A DNA stretch of 62,500 nt from Chrysomallon squamiferum (Eukaryota; Mollusca; Gastropoda; Neomphalida; Peltospiridae): assembly GCA_012295275.1 (NCBI GenBank), contig CM022667.1:3537001-3599500 (forward strand). Direction: 5' to 3'. The position numbers and the translations under genes were made by a program. Below are positions 35,380-46,780 of this stretch, piece after piece; positions within the stretch are counted from its first letter, which is position 1; the number at the start of each line of letters is the position of its first letter. The notes under the pieces are model-generated. The model searched no databases. It was not told where the DNA came from and saw only the letters and a list, made by a program, of their open reading frames with translations.

Positions 35380-35740
35380 CTCACCCTCATTTTTTCATAA
35401 ATTTTATACAAAAATAACAAATAAACAGAATGCAGGTTTTGTTTTCCCCATTTACTGGAATGTGAGATGTCTGATCATAAAAGACAAAAATATTATGTTT
35501 ATCTCTCCACAGTCTTTTTTTTAATGTCCCCTTTCTTACCACTACACAATATAACAAACAACTACTACCACCACCACCACCACCACCACTGTCTGCTGCT
35601 GCTACTACCTGCATCACTTGCGATGGAAACTGAGAATTGTCCTTTTCACCTCGGAACCCTGCCACCGAATCCCGTGAAGTTTGCTACCCCATTCATAGTC
35701 GAGATGACACCAAGTAGAAAATGTTTTAACTGAAATTAAA
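35380..35740. promoter_or_regulatory. Weak candidate island around a CCA triplet run
   Basis: (CCA)n at about 35568-35590 is followed by complex sequence (CTGCATCACTTGCGATGG, CACCTCGGAACCCTGCCACC). Opposed frames on both strands reflect the CCA run. Confidence 0.35.
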
Positions 35741-35960
35741 CAGAGCAGAAATTATGGTCGTAATGTTATTTTTTTTTTATTCTTTGTTTAGAAAGAAGAA
35801 TAGAAATTAAGATACAAATTCGCGGGTAACTTGAGATGCTGTGGTTTTTGCGTGCGATGATGTCCAGAGAATGATTTGACAAAAAAAAAAAAAAAAAAGT
35901 TTTTTTGTTTGGGGCTTTGTAAATAAAATCAGGGATGGGTGGGTAGAAATTAAGTCCATG

Positions 35961-36000
<40 letters not shown>

Positions 36001-36625
36001 CTTTGAACTTGTAGGTGATGAAACCTAATGAATAAATAGTTTGACAAACTTTTGTTAACTTTAAAAAACAAATAAATAAATAAAATAAATTTTATGGAAA
36101 TGACATTTGTTTAAAAAGAATGTAAATACAAACGATGCAGGATTTATACAGAATGATTATTTTGACACTTTTTTTTTTTTGGTTTGTTAAAAAATCAGAT
36201 AGAAATTATGTATATTAGTTACAATTTCTTGTCAAAGATGATTTGACAAGTATTTCAAACAGGACAGTAATTATTATATCTCTTGTTTTTATCTTTTTAA
36301 AACAAACAAGACTAGTTAATACGATACTGTTCCGGATATTGTTAACAAAAGATAATATTTGAACGTATCAGTAGTAAAATATTTGACAGATCTTTTTTCC
36401 TCTTTAAACAGTTAATGCAGAAATTACAAAAGGAGTTTTTAAATAACTGTAAGGAAGGTGATAGGTGTTTTCTTCATACAGTCCATAGGATGTTTTCACA
36501 GGTAAACATCTCTACCTGCTAAATTGTTTTTTGATTACTGATGTCAGAAAATGCTATCTTTTTTTAACAATATTAGAAGAATGTTTTAAGGAATTGTTAC
36601 ATTTGTTTTTTTTTGTTCTATTACT
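35741..36625. other. AT-rich filler with A/T tracts
   Basis: A-tract at 35881-35898 and T-tract at about 35964-35996. Dispersed TTTGACA(A/G) words (36042, 36162, 36241, 36383) hint at a very old ~100 bp tandem repeat. No gene is seen. Confidence 0.5.
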
Positions 36626-36629
36626 TACT

Positions 36630-36890
36630 GATCCATTCTGTTAAACTGTCTCCCCAACCTCACACTACTATTCTTGTTTTCTAGTATTCAGCTACTCCAT
36701 CTAACACTACTATTCTGTTTTCTAGTATTCAACTAATCCATCTCATAGCCTTCTACCTCACACTACTATTCTTGTGTCTAGTATTCAACTGATCCGTCTC
36801 CCAGATTCCACCTAACACCACTATTCACAATAGTATTCGACTAATCCATCTCCTCACGCCTCCATCTAACACTGTTCCAGTCTCCACCTT
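36630..36890 (+). repeat. ~55-60 bp minisatellite, four copies
   Basis: Unit: CACTACTATTCTTGTTTTCT, then AGTATTCAACTAATCCATCTC and a short pyrimidine tail. Copies begin near 36661, 36707, 36762 and 36815. The last is diverged. Confidence 0.82.
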
Positions 36891-37308
36891 CACTTCCCAG
36901 ATTTCCACCCACCAGCTTTTCCCCCATCCCTCAGTCCACCCAAAAATCAGAGATCCACACCCAGACCCCTCCCCCAGCCTCAACCCTGCCAAATTCCACT
37001 GAGTAGCTTATCCACCTTGCCGTGTCCTTCCCCACCCCCCATGGGGATTCCCCGACACCCCTGGGGATTTTCAGAGATAACATTCACCATGGAATTATCT
37101 TTATAGCTTCTCGGCCATGTTAATGAGGCCCATCTTAAGTGGCGGGTGTGTCTCCGCTCTCCCACTCCTCACAATGGGTGGCCCGCAGAAGGAGAACCGA
37201 GCAGTGCTTGATATGCCGGGACCCTGGACATTTTTATTCCTATTTAATTATGTGTTTCTGGCCATTTAATCAGGCATTTCAGGGTCACTGTGTAGTTTTA
37301 ATAACCCG

Positions 37309-37312
<4 letters not shown>
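36891..37312. promoter_or_regulatory. Strong candidate conserved non-coding island
   Basis: A C-rich lead-in (36890-36990) passes into complex sequence: GGGGATTCCCCGAC, CCATGGAATTATCTTTATAG, TTAATGAGGCCC, CCTATTTAATTATGTG and CCATTTAATCAGGC. GGGGATTCCCC is a near-perfect palindrome resembling a Rel/NF-kB site. Confidence 0.52.
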
Positions 37313-37345
<33 letters not shown>

Positions 37346-37555
37346 CTTGACCCCTGCCCGTAGTAGCTGATAGGTCTGTTTGAGTGAAATGCTGGCCGGT
37401 TAGAACATTAATGATTTTTGAAAACAGTTTTTGTTTTTTGCTAACTAACTCAACTGATGTGTTTGAGTTTTTTTTTTAATTTGTTTTTAAGAAGATGAAG
37501 CAAGAATGTAAGTTTTTGTAGGTAGGAGGGGGAGAAAGTATTTAGTGATGGAGTC

Positions 37556-37592
<37 letters not shown>

Positions 37593-37700
37593 TATAGGAT
37601 TGTGTGTGTGCACGTGACAGTATATGTGTATGTATCTGTGTACATATATGTTGTGTGTGTGTGTGTGTGTGTGTGTGTGCATTAGTTAATGTTTCCTTAT
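37313..37700 (+). repeat. (GA)n x2 and (GT)n
   Basis: (AG)n at about 37312-37340 and 37558-37590, and (GT)n at 37651-37679, with unique spacers. Confidence 0.92.
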
Positions 37701-38181
37701 TTGTATCTCTTCATTTATTATTTCATTTATCAGCATTGTTTTATTTTATTTATTTTCTAAAATTTTACTTCTTAAATATAATTTATTACTTTTTTTTTTT
37801 TGAATATTTATTTTCACTTATTTGATTATTAATTTTTTTTAAACATCATTTAACTGACTTCATTAATTAATTTTTTTTTAGTTCATTAATATATTTTTTT
37901 GGTATAATATCTGATGTAATAAAGAAATCTTGCTACTGCAGTTGGTTAGCAGTAAGCAGTTTGTTTGTGTAAACCTACTCATCACAGGCAGCAAAATGCA
38001 TCTAACATTTAATTCGTTGGATATTATCCAGAGTGTGATACATAATTTCAGATGTTCAAAATAATAAATATTTCATTTCTCTAATATTCATCAGGTGGTG
38101 CTTAATTAGGAACTAATCATTACAAACAAGAAAGAAATTAAATCATAAGTACATTTTCTAAAACGAAGAAAGAGTCTTAAG
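37701..38181. other. AT-rich filler with a small complex patch
   Basis: 37920-38060 has ATCTTGCTACTGCAGTTGG, GTAAGCAGTTTG and ATTCGTTGGATATTATCC, and may be a minor island. The remainder is AT-rich. Confidence 0.4.
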
Positions 38182-38306
38182 ATAATAATAATAATAATAA
38201 TAATAATAATAGTAATAATAGTAATAGTAATAGTAATAATAATAGTAATAATAGTAATAGTAATAATAATAATAGTAATAGTAATAATAATAGTAATGAT
38301 GATGAT
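38182..38306 (+). repeat. (AAT/AGT)n array
   Basis: AAT and AGT triplets ending in GATGATGGTGATG. The poly-Tyr and poly-Leu antisense frames are repeat translations. Confidence 0.97.
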
Positions 38307-38399
38307 GGTGATGATAGTAATAATGATATAACGATAATGATGACAAAGAAAAAAGACAGAAGATAATGAAAATAATTATGTGGCCATTGTTGTTTCATA

Positions 38400-39000
38400 T
38401 AACTGCTCTAACCAATAGGCCACAGGAAAATACAACCTACTCCTACCTAGCATGAGATATCTCATCAGATTTGGAAAAACTAACCAATAATAAAATATTC
38501 ATTAATTTAAACATTTAAAGTTCTGCGTAACTCTCTAGATTAAAAATCCAATGAAACAAAAATTTTAATTTAAAATTTAAAAAAAAATTAGAACCATTAA
38601 AAAGAGCCAGAAAAAGGGGAAAAAATCAACAACAAACAAATGAACTCATTAAAGGGTATTTTGCAAAAAAAAGTTAATAAGTTGTTTTGTTACAAATCAC
38701 ACAAATATGTTACGATTTGCCCCCACTAAGATATAACTGTATGTGTAAATAAACATACCATTCTACAGTGATTTTTACAATGGGTTAACCAGAAAAAAAT
38801 ATTTAAAAAAATGAAGATTTAATAATAAATAAATAAATAAATAATTATCGTAATCGATACATATTAAAATGAATAAATAAATAACGGTAATTAAAAATAA
38901 ATACAAATTTAGTTACATAAAATTAATAACGAAATCGATATGAAATTGTTTATTTTGAATGCAGACATCACACATTTGTAGTTAAATTTGAGAATATATA
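38400..39000. other. AT-rich filler
   Basis: AAAT tetranucleotides near 38828-38845 and short unique stretches. Nothing supported. Confidence 0.55.
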
Positions 39001-39039
39001 ATAACCCCCCAAGGGGTGTAAGTCCTCCCTTCACACTCT

Positions 39040-39105
39040 GTAAAACAACCCTTCTGTAAAGCAACCCTTCTGTAAAACAACCATTCTGTAAAACAACCTT
39101 TACAC
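39040..39105 (+). repeat. 17-18 bp tandem repeat, four copies
   Basis: (C)CTTCTGTAAAACAAC is repeated four times with one G and one A variant, the last copy running into AACCTTTACAC. Confidence 0.85.
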
Positions 39106-39159
39106 TGAAAAGTTTTAAGCCAAAATGTACTTAATACGATTTATTTTTCAAATTAATAT

Positions 39160-39660
39160 TTAATTTCTTTTTTTAATTTTTAAACAAACGATTATCAGTC
39201 ATGATGTAGGTTTTTAAAAGAAACTGCTTAATGATCTGGACTATTTAATTTCTAATTTATTACATTTGTTTGTTGTTTTTTTTTTTTTTTTAATGAAAAT
39301 TTCAGGTTTGCTGGTTCAGTGTTTAAAAATAAATTACTCGATCATTTTAATTAACTATTAAAGATTTACATTTTTAAAAAAAGATTTGAAAAAAAAAAAA
39401 AAAGTCAGTTTCATTGTATATGTTTCAGAAATAATTTACTTAATAATTTTAACTACTTAACTTTTTTTTTTTTTTTTTTTTTTTTATAGAAAATGTCAGT
39501 ATAACTACATTATCATTTGAACTCTTTTCAATTTTACAGAAAATCAGAATTTACAAACAATAATAATTTTACTGAAAAAATTCACAATTTTAAAAAGAAA
39601 TTCCACAATCATTTTTAACTATTTAAATTATCATTTTTCAAAAATCTTTTTTTTTTTTTT
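39160..39660 (+). repeat. Degenerate ~80-110 bp tandem repeat
   Basis: Related stretches centre on AAATTACTCGATCATTTTAA (about 39330), AATTTACTTAATAATTTTAA (about 39432) and CTACATTATCATTTGAACTC (about 39505). Each is preceded by TTT(C/A)AGAAA-like words and T/A tracts. Confidence 0.5.
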
Positions 39661-39669
39661 TTAAAAACA

Positions 39670-39925
39670 AACAGTCCAGGGGGTCATGGTTTATTTTGGT
39701 AACAAAAGACAATCCAGGTAAGGTGACTACCTTGTAGATGTGAATGCGCACCTGTTGATAATAATGGCGACTTTGTCTTGCTAACCGGTTTCCATGTCAT
39801 TAATTTGTGATAATTGCTAGAAAGCAAATAAAAATCTGACTACTAACTACTGCGACAATAGCCAGCAAGGCTTAAAACTTATAAATATGCTGATTTAATG
39901 TTTATCATCAGGTTATTATTTTACA
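39670..39925. promoter_or_regulatory. Candidate conserved non-coding island
   Basis: Contains GGGGTCATGGTTTATTTTGG, CCAGGTAAGGTGACTACC, GCGCACCTGTTGATAATAAT, CATGTCATTAATTTG and GACAATAGCCAGCAAGGC. E-box and TAAT cores are close together. Confidence 0.5.
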
Positions 39926-40666
39926 TACTTACTGTGCACAATTGAATCAGTCTTTCTCTTTTATTCACAGTCTTAATCACGTTTTCTTTTCATTTCTTAT
40001 ATAAAATTTTCTTTATAATTTTTTAATTTGTTTTTTGGTGGGTTTTTTTTTTTTTTTTTGTAGATATTTTTAGGGGCTTTTTATTGCATTTTTTTAAAAA
40101 TTTTGTTAATTTATAAAATATTTCTGTTGTTATGGTTGTCATTATTGTTATTATTATTAATAAGTATTCTTCTTCTTATTATTATTAATAATAATTTTTG
40201 CTTAGAATGTAGTCTAGTTATTTTTTTAAATTATTTATTCTGTTCTGTTCTATTTTCAATAACTACAAAGCAAACAAAAATCATTAAAAAAATCATCTAA
40301 ACTCATTTAACATCATCATTAACCATTAATCACCATTTTAAAAAAAAACCAGCACAGCTTTAATTACTGATAATAAATATATCAAACCCTGTAATTATTG
40401 GCAAACAAGATGTACAATTTTTAATAATATTTTTTTTTTTTTTTTTCTCTTTTTTTTTTTTTTTTCTCTTTTATTGCATGCATCTAGGTATTTTCTGTCA
40501 GCAATAGGTTATCATGAGTTGTACAGTTACAGCATTAGTTACATTTACATAAAGCAAATTAAATTAGTGTTGACTTCATCCAAGAAAACAGCTGTGATAT
40601 ATAATAATACCAGAGGTTTACTAAACTCTTGTATTACATGGGCTTGGCTAGGTTTTTATTTTTTAA

Positions 40667-40698
<32 letters not shown>

Positions 40699-40894
40699 TG
40701 TAACTGCTACTGATGTAAAAATAAATTTTATAGCTTCACTAATGACTGTGGGTAGTGTAGTGTTAGATAATTTTAGGGAAAGTAATTAATTCTGCAGTAA
40801 TCAGTTTTGTTTTGACATGTTTGTCTGTCGGAAATGATAACAAGGTGTTTAGGTGAGTGTTAGGATGCAGGATCTTACCTGGATGTGGCTGTGT

Positions 40895-40895
<1 letters not shown>
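39926..40895. other. AT-rich filler with T-tracts
   Basis: T-tracts near 40047-40060, 40430-40446 and 40667-40692, and ATT triplets near 40140-40195. 40470-40640 is slightly more complex. No gene is seen. Confidence 0.65.
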
Positions 40896-40954
<59 letters not shown>

Positions 40955-40974
40955 GTGTGTGTGTGTGTGTGTGT
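40896..40974 (+). repeat. (GT)n microsatellite
   Basis: GT units interrupted once by TTTT. Confidence 0.97.
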
Positions 40975-41052
40975 ACATTAGGCAATAACATTTATTACTT
41001 TATTCATTTATTTTTTATTTTTTTTTTTTTATTTTTATTTTATTCCAAATGC

Positions 41053-41400
41053 TTTATAATACTGAAATTACAGTTCTTTCTTAACACTGAAAGTGCAAAG
41101 AGTTTGTAATACTGAAATTGCAAATTGTTGCTAATGCTGAAATTGCAAATTGTTGTGAATGCTGAAATTGCAAATTGTTGTGAATGCTGAAAGTGCAAAA
41201 ACTTTGCATTACTATATTGCAAATTCTTTCTAACACCAAAAGTGCAAAATATTTGTAATTCTGATTTGCAAAACTTTTGCAATACTGAAATTGCAAAATT
41301 GTTTTCTAACCTAGAAACTGCAAATATTTATAATGCTGAACATGCAAAATATTTGCAGTACTGAAATTGCAAATTGTTTCTAAAGCTGAAGGTGCAAATA
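41053..41400 (+). repeat. ~26 bp minisatellite, about thirteen copies
   Basis: Unit: AATGCTGAAATTGCAAATTG then TTGTG or TTTCT. The copies at 41120-41190 are nearly exact and the flanking ones are diverged. ATTGCAAAT resembles an octamer or C/EBP site repeated at fixed spacing. Confidence 0.9.
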
Positions 41401-42055
41401 CTTCCTCCTCCAGAAAAGGTCATGTATACCATATTTGTGAGCTGTAATGCAGAAAGTAATGATAGAAAATTAATCACTTTGGTTGAGTCATTAAATAAAA
41501 TAAAACTGAAACCAGTTTGTACAGCCATTTCACTTAATGGGCAGGATCAAGTTTTAAAGACGTTTTTTCTTTCTTTTTTAAATATGAGTATTTAACAATA
41601 GTCCTAATATTTAATAGAGGTGTTTTAATATTCTGGGTTAAATTTCAACAAATTGCATTGTTTGAAATTATTGAAATGTAAAAAAATTAGATGTCTTTTT
41701 GTATTGATTTTTTTTTTTTTTTGAAATTATATTTTAATAGCTTCCTCTAAAATTGTAAACAGTTGACTCATTTTTACCTTTTGTTGTGAGTTAATAGAAA
41801 ACCAGGTGTCTTTAACAAGATGTCACTTTGATTTCTCTTTTCAGGTGTGTGCTAACTGTAAATTTTGATAATTTTTCAATGAAGACATGTTAGAACTTGT
41901 TTCATTTGGGCCAATGGCAATTTCTTCTGAAAATTTCAGATTTCTTTATCCTAAAGAAATATCTTCCCAAATACCCAAATATTACTTTTACGCAGTCAGG
42001 GAATATTATCTTTTCTTCATACTGTCCCCTTTCTTTTCTCTGTCTCCCTCTCCAA
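41401..42055. other. Unique AT-rich spacer
   Basis: Little structure beyond a T-run at 41709-41722. The modest open frame at 41374-41595 overlaps the repeat edge and has no domain. Confidence 0.5.
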
Positions 42056-42056
42056 A

Positions 42057-42058
<2 letters not shown>

Positions 42059-42093
<35 letters not shown>

Positions 42094-42095
42094 CA
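42059..42095 (+). repeat. (AC)n microsatellite
   Basis: Pure AC units. Confidence 0.97.
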
Positions 42096-42334
42096 AATCA
42101 GTATTACATGCACTTGTGAGCAATAATTCAGGAGCTGTCGTTTAGAAATAATATTATCAATATTAACACTGATACGTGAAAGTGATATGTTTTAAGTGGA
42201 TTCACATACGCTATAAATTGTGATATTATGTTTGTTTCACTGAATAAAATTTCAAAAAAATTCAGTTCAGTTGTACATTTTAATAACTAAGGACAACATT
42301 TGTATAAATTACACACACACAAATATACAGAAAC

Positions 42335-42370
42335 AGATAGACAGACATACAGATAGATAGACAGACAGAC

Positions 42371-42417
<47 letters not shown>

Positions 42418-42455
42418 TAGATACAGACAGACAGACATACAAGCAGGCAGACACA
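42335..42455 (+). repeat. (GATA)n/(GACA)n tetranucleotide array
   Basis: GATA and GACA units interleave in short blocks over about 115 bp. The antisense Ser/Val/Cys/Leu frame is an artefact. Confidence 0.95.
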
Positions 42456-43047
42456 TATTCTTTTGACTCAATAATGTTTGATTTGTAAAATTGTTACCCC
42501 TTAAAAAAAATGAAGATGTATTCTATCGCATAATATAAAAAACTTTTATTGTTGTTAAATTTCTTAACATACAGAACTGTTATTATATTTTTTTTTTTTG
42601 CTACCACAGATATCTCAAATTATCTGCTAACTGGCACACTGGTATTCAGCAAACAAACTCTAAGTGTAACAGAGACAGTATAATGGAAAGTTTTTCCTAA
42701 TTGCCTCTACAAAACACTTACAGACAAGTGTGCAGTATAATATAATATTTTAGTCATCACAGACAGCACTGTCACATTATTCGTTAATTGTCACAGCAAA
42801 ATGTTATCATGCAAGTTGTATTTAATTTATTTAACACAAATTACTAGCATCTAGGTTTGACTAAATATGACCAGTGTGGATGCTAACCAAAAAAAAAAAA
42901 AGTATTTTAACATAGAAGATAAAATTCTAAATTGCCGTGCATATTACTATCAATATAGTATATTAGGACTAGTGTGTGAATTATTATTTTTAAATTACAC
43001 AACACAATACTATCTAAAATGTTTATATATAGATAGATAGATAGACA

Positions 43048-43087
<40 letters not shown>

Positions 43088-43232
43088 CATTTATATAAGA
43101 AAATTATAAAATCAATTAAGTGCTTTTGTTCATTCATGTTTTCTGTTTTCCTTCTGTCTTCCTTTTTCTTATTCTTCACTGTTTGCTTTGGTAATACTTA
43201 CATTTAGGAGTGGTGCTGTAATTGAAATTTTT
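42456..43232. other. AT-rich unique DNA with (AC)n
   Basis: 42600-42830 is moderately complex, with repeated CAGACA(A/G) and TGTCACA words. (GATA)n plus (AC)n lies at 43032-43080. No gene is seen. Confidence 0.55.
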
Positions 43233-43234
43233 AC

Positions 43235-43276
<42 letters not shown>
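43233..43276 (+). repeat. Poly-T (~38)
   Basis: Nearly uninterrupted T-tract. Confidence 0.95.
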
Positions 43277-43559
43277 CAAAGGTGTCACATTAAAACTTTT
43301 ATTTTCACTTTTATGTACCTTTGGCTTAAGTCTTAAACTTAATATCATTCCTGACCTGGATGTCTGAAGTGTTTATTGTTGTTGAAATATGTCACTGCTC
43401 AATAATAAGTAATATTCCTTCATACCTACACACATAACATAACATATGTGTGCATAAACACAATTACACACTTACACCTATCCATATATATATATATATA
43501 CACACACAGACACATGCACACATACATGCACTATTTCAAAATATAACTATACCACTATT

Positions 43560-43855
43560 TCTATAATTTATACCAAAATCCCATTCTTTCTATGCTGACG
43601 ACAGTGTTAACATTATTTCTAAACACAATTAAAATACCAGTTTCGTCACTGTAACCACGATGTCACCACTTTCAGTGTAACCAAAGTAACCATCATTTTC
43701 CTCCCTCTCAAGAATGCATCGTCCTTTGCGATGATGCACGCCCATAACAAACCTGCTTGAACGTGTAATGATATATGTGATCAAAGTGGAGAGTACTATA
43801 CAGATCATGTGACAAATCAAACTGACAAAATTCCACCTCTTTGTATTAGTATTAA
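43560..43855. promoter_or_regulatory. Candidate conserved non-coding island
   Basis: Includes GTAACCACGATGTCACCAC, AGTGTAACCAAAGTAACC, CATCGTCCTTTGCGATGATG (an inverted repeat around TCCTTTG) and GTGATCAAAGTGGAG (TCF-like ATCAAAG). GTAACCA/GTCACCA words repeat three or four times. Confidence 0.45.
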
Positions 43856-43949
43856 CATGATGTGCCAGATGTTAAAGAAACTTTGTCAGCATTTTTTTAT
43901 TTTTTTTTATTATTATTATTATTATTTTTTTTTTTTTTTTTTTTTCATA

Positions 43950-44560
43950 GCAAAATGTAATTATAACTGTTAATTCAAATATTTGTATTTAAAACAGTGA
44001 ATTTTTGTATTTAGAGAATTGTATGCACTTGTATTTGGATTGGTGCAGTACTTTATTTAAATACCGATCACTATTATTTTAATAGTGAATACACATTTTA
44101 AATACTGTATACTTAGTAAATTTGCTTGTATTTAGATAGTTGTTATGTTAAATAGTGAATTTATATTATTAAACTATTTGTTAGTTTTATTTTAATAGCA
44201 AATGTTATTTAAATACGGAATATACATTATTTTAATAGCAAATATACTTTATTTAAATAGGGAATATATGTTATTTAAATAGTGATTACTTTTACTTTAA
44301 TAGTGAATATGTTACTTAGATGCTGTATATACTTTATAAGTAAATAGTGAATTATATTTTTTCAAATAGTAAATACTTTTATTTAAATAATATTACTTTA
44401 ATTTAAATAGTGAATAGTATTTAAATAGAGGATAATTTTTATTAAATAAAGTGTGCTTCTTTTAAATAGTGAATATTTGCATGTAGATATGTTTTATAGC
44501 TGCAGTCGAGTATATACAAAATAATATGTAAATTAAAACTGTGAATATTTAATTTAGATT
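43950..44560 (+). repeat. TTTAAATAGTGAATAT degenerate minisatellite, ~20 copies
   Basis: Words TATTTAAATAGTGAATATAC, TTTAATAGTGAATATG and TTTAAATAGGGAATATA recur every 25-32 bp. The array is AT-rich and diverged, and denser between 44090 and 44480. Confidence 0.85.
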
Positions 44561-44912
44561 GCTTAATGTGTGTGAATTTCAGCAGTTTTTTTTTTTTTTT
44601 TTTTAAAAATCTAAATGATATAGAGAATTATTTAATTTTGATATATTTGTAACAACTGTTTAAAACATAAAAAAAAAAAAAAGTGTAAAAAGTACATTAT
44701 GATGAGGATGTAGGTATAGGTATACTGTTCGTATTGTTTTGTGTTTTATATTCATCAGTTTAATACACACACACAAAAACATTCACACATTCATTCCCAC
44801 TCATGTTCAAACTAAAACACAGGCACCTACCCATGGGCATTATAATATTCAATTATTTTTTATCTTTTAATTCAAGTTATATGTCCATGTATGTATGTAT
44901 GTTGTGTCTGTC

Positions 44913-44963
<51 letters not shown>

Positions 44964-45367
44964 TGTGTATATATATGTGTTTGTGTGAGCGTGACTGTGG
45001 ATGTGTATATGTGTCCATATTCTGGTTTCTTCTTCAGTATGACTATTTCAAAAAGAATTTTGATCTGTTATTAAATTGCTAATAATAATTTTAAACATTT
45101 TGTATTTATATATTGCACTTTATGGTAAAGAAAGATGAAAGAATAATGCAAAGTAAGTAATAACTTAATTATTTATATATATATAATCATTCTTTTATTA
45201 TTATTTAAACTTTACAATCCACGGAACTGAATGAAATATTTATGAACCTGTAGAGAACGTTATCCAAGTTCTAATGCATATTCTGGTTATACAACTTACT
45301 GGTAACTGTTCAGATCGGAAAACTTAATAAATAATGAATATTAAGATATCTGTGCCAAATATAACAC

Positions 45368-45423
<56 letters not shown>

Positions 45424-45590
45424 TATAAGCACAAATACACACACACACACACACTGAGTATGTATACAAATTAACAAACGTCTCAGAATGTTATTAACCA
45501 AAGATAATAAATACTATAAAGAAACTTTGCCCCACTTTTAATATGTACACAGTGGACACACACAGAAGTAGTCGCCACACAGAATAAAAT
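44561..45590. other. AT-rich DNA with T-tract, (GT)n and (AC)n
   Basis: T-tract at about 44587-44604, (GT)n at 44918-44959 and (AC)n at 45369-45421 and 45437-45453. Spacers are AT-rich, with no gene. Confidence 0.8.
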
Positions 45591-45900
45591 AAAAGCTGAA
45601 GGTACAGAGTTAGTTAGCTCAGGTGTAATTAATACTAATTATATGGCCTGTTTTTCGGCAGTGCTTGCTTGCCAAGACTAAACAAAGCCACAAAGCCTGG
45701 GACATAGCCGTTAATTAAACATTTGCCAACTGAAATTAAATTTCTTGCATAATGTGACCCGCATTTTATCAGGTGGGGGGAGGGGCTGTCAGGGTGGAGG
45801 AAGTGGGGGGGCAGTCAAGTGTGTGGTGTTTATCACCTATCTCTTAGTAACTACTGATCTAATTGGTTTGTTGTGTACACATTTAACCAAGCCATTGTCT
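45591..45900. promoter_or_regulatory. Candidate conserved non-coding island holding inverted-repeat arm A
   Basis: Complex sequence: GTTAGCTCAGGTGTAATTAA, CGGCAGTGCTTGCTTGCC and CAAAGCCACAAAGCCTGGG, then the arm itself. An open frame (45745-46089) crosses the arm. The four differences from arm B I checked in that frame all change the amino acid, which argues against coding. Confidence 0.6.
45704..45896 (+). repeat. Inverted duplication, arm A
   Basis: Reverse-complement match to 48968-49159 with about nine differences, one of them a single-T indel. Landmarks are GCCGTTAATTAAACATTTGC at the left, GGAAGTGGGGGGGCAGTC in the middle and TGTGTACACATTTAACC at the right. Weaker homology (22 of 31 aligned positions) spans from 45680 into the arm's left end. 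Confidence 0.95.
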
Positions 45901-46340
45901 TCGTTTTTTTTTATCTGCAATCTTCAAGTTTGGAAAGGACAGGTCAGTCTATTGGTCGTGGAGGTGGAGGAGGGTTTTTTTGTTTGTCACAGTGTGTGTG
46001 TGTGTGTGTGTGTGTGGGGGGGGCTTTTATATCATGCCCCTTGTTTCTGTGTGTCTGTGTGTGTCTGTGTGTGTGTGTGTGGTTTTTAATCTCTTCCTGT
46101 GTTTTTTAATGTCTCTCGTAATTACGTTCTTCAGGTGGTTCGTTCGTTGGTTGGTTGGTCAGGTATGATTCTAACTGGAAGGAATTTCTGTTTTTCCCAG
46201 GTGGATTGTTGTCGCTTTGGCTCTCTGTCTGTTTTGCTTGGGTGTCTCGGGTGTCCTGTGATTGGTGTTTTGATGATAACTGTTAATGTTAAACAGGGTA
46301 GGGGGTTGACACTGCAGATGAAAGGAAAAGTTTGAATTAA
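45901..46340. other. (GT)n segments and unique spacer
   Basis: (GT)n at 45992-46016 and 46050-46081, a G-run at 46016-46023 and (TTGG/TTCG)n near 46138-46160. 46160-46335 is moderately complex (TGTCTCGGGTGTCCTGTGA), with opposed frames and no domains. Confidence 0.6.
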
Positions 46341-46780
46341 AATCACGTTTAGAGAGAATGAGGAAGAGAATTAAAATAAAGAGTATAAATTATAATTTTT
46401 AAATTTTTAAAAAAAATTAAATGTTTTAAAATTTCTATGCTGAGAAATAATGTAAATAGTAGTTATACATTTAGATGGTTTTTCTTGAATATTTTTCTTT
46501 TCAATATATATAAAGAAAAAAGAAAAAAATTTTAATTTTAATTTTTCTTCTTTTTTAAAAAAAATCTAAATTGACAAAAATATTATGATTTAGTTAAAAA
46601 CTAACAACAAAAAGGAAAAATTTAATAAGGAAATAAATTTAAAAAAAAAAAAAAAAAAAGAAAAGAAAAGATGTGTCAACAGCAACTGCATTGAAAAAAA
46701 AAATAAAAAAAAAAAAAAATAAAAAATTTATAATTACACATGAACATCAATGAAGAAACAGAAAAAAAAAAAAAATAGTT
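46341..46780. other. A-rich low-complexity filler
   Basis: A-tracts near 46644-46660, 46694-46730 and 46762-46775. No gene is seen. Confidence 0.85.

Noticed and set aside
39728-39750. TACCTTGTAGATGTGAATGC resembles miR-10/miR-100
   Set aside because: The seed differs (ACCTTG instead of ACCCTG), and I see no complementary star arm nearby. miR-10 seeds are essentially invariant.
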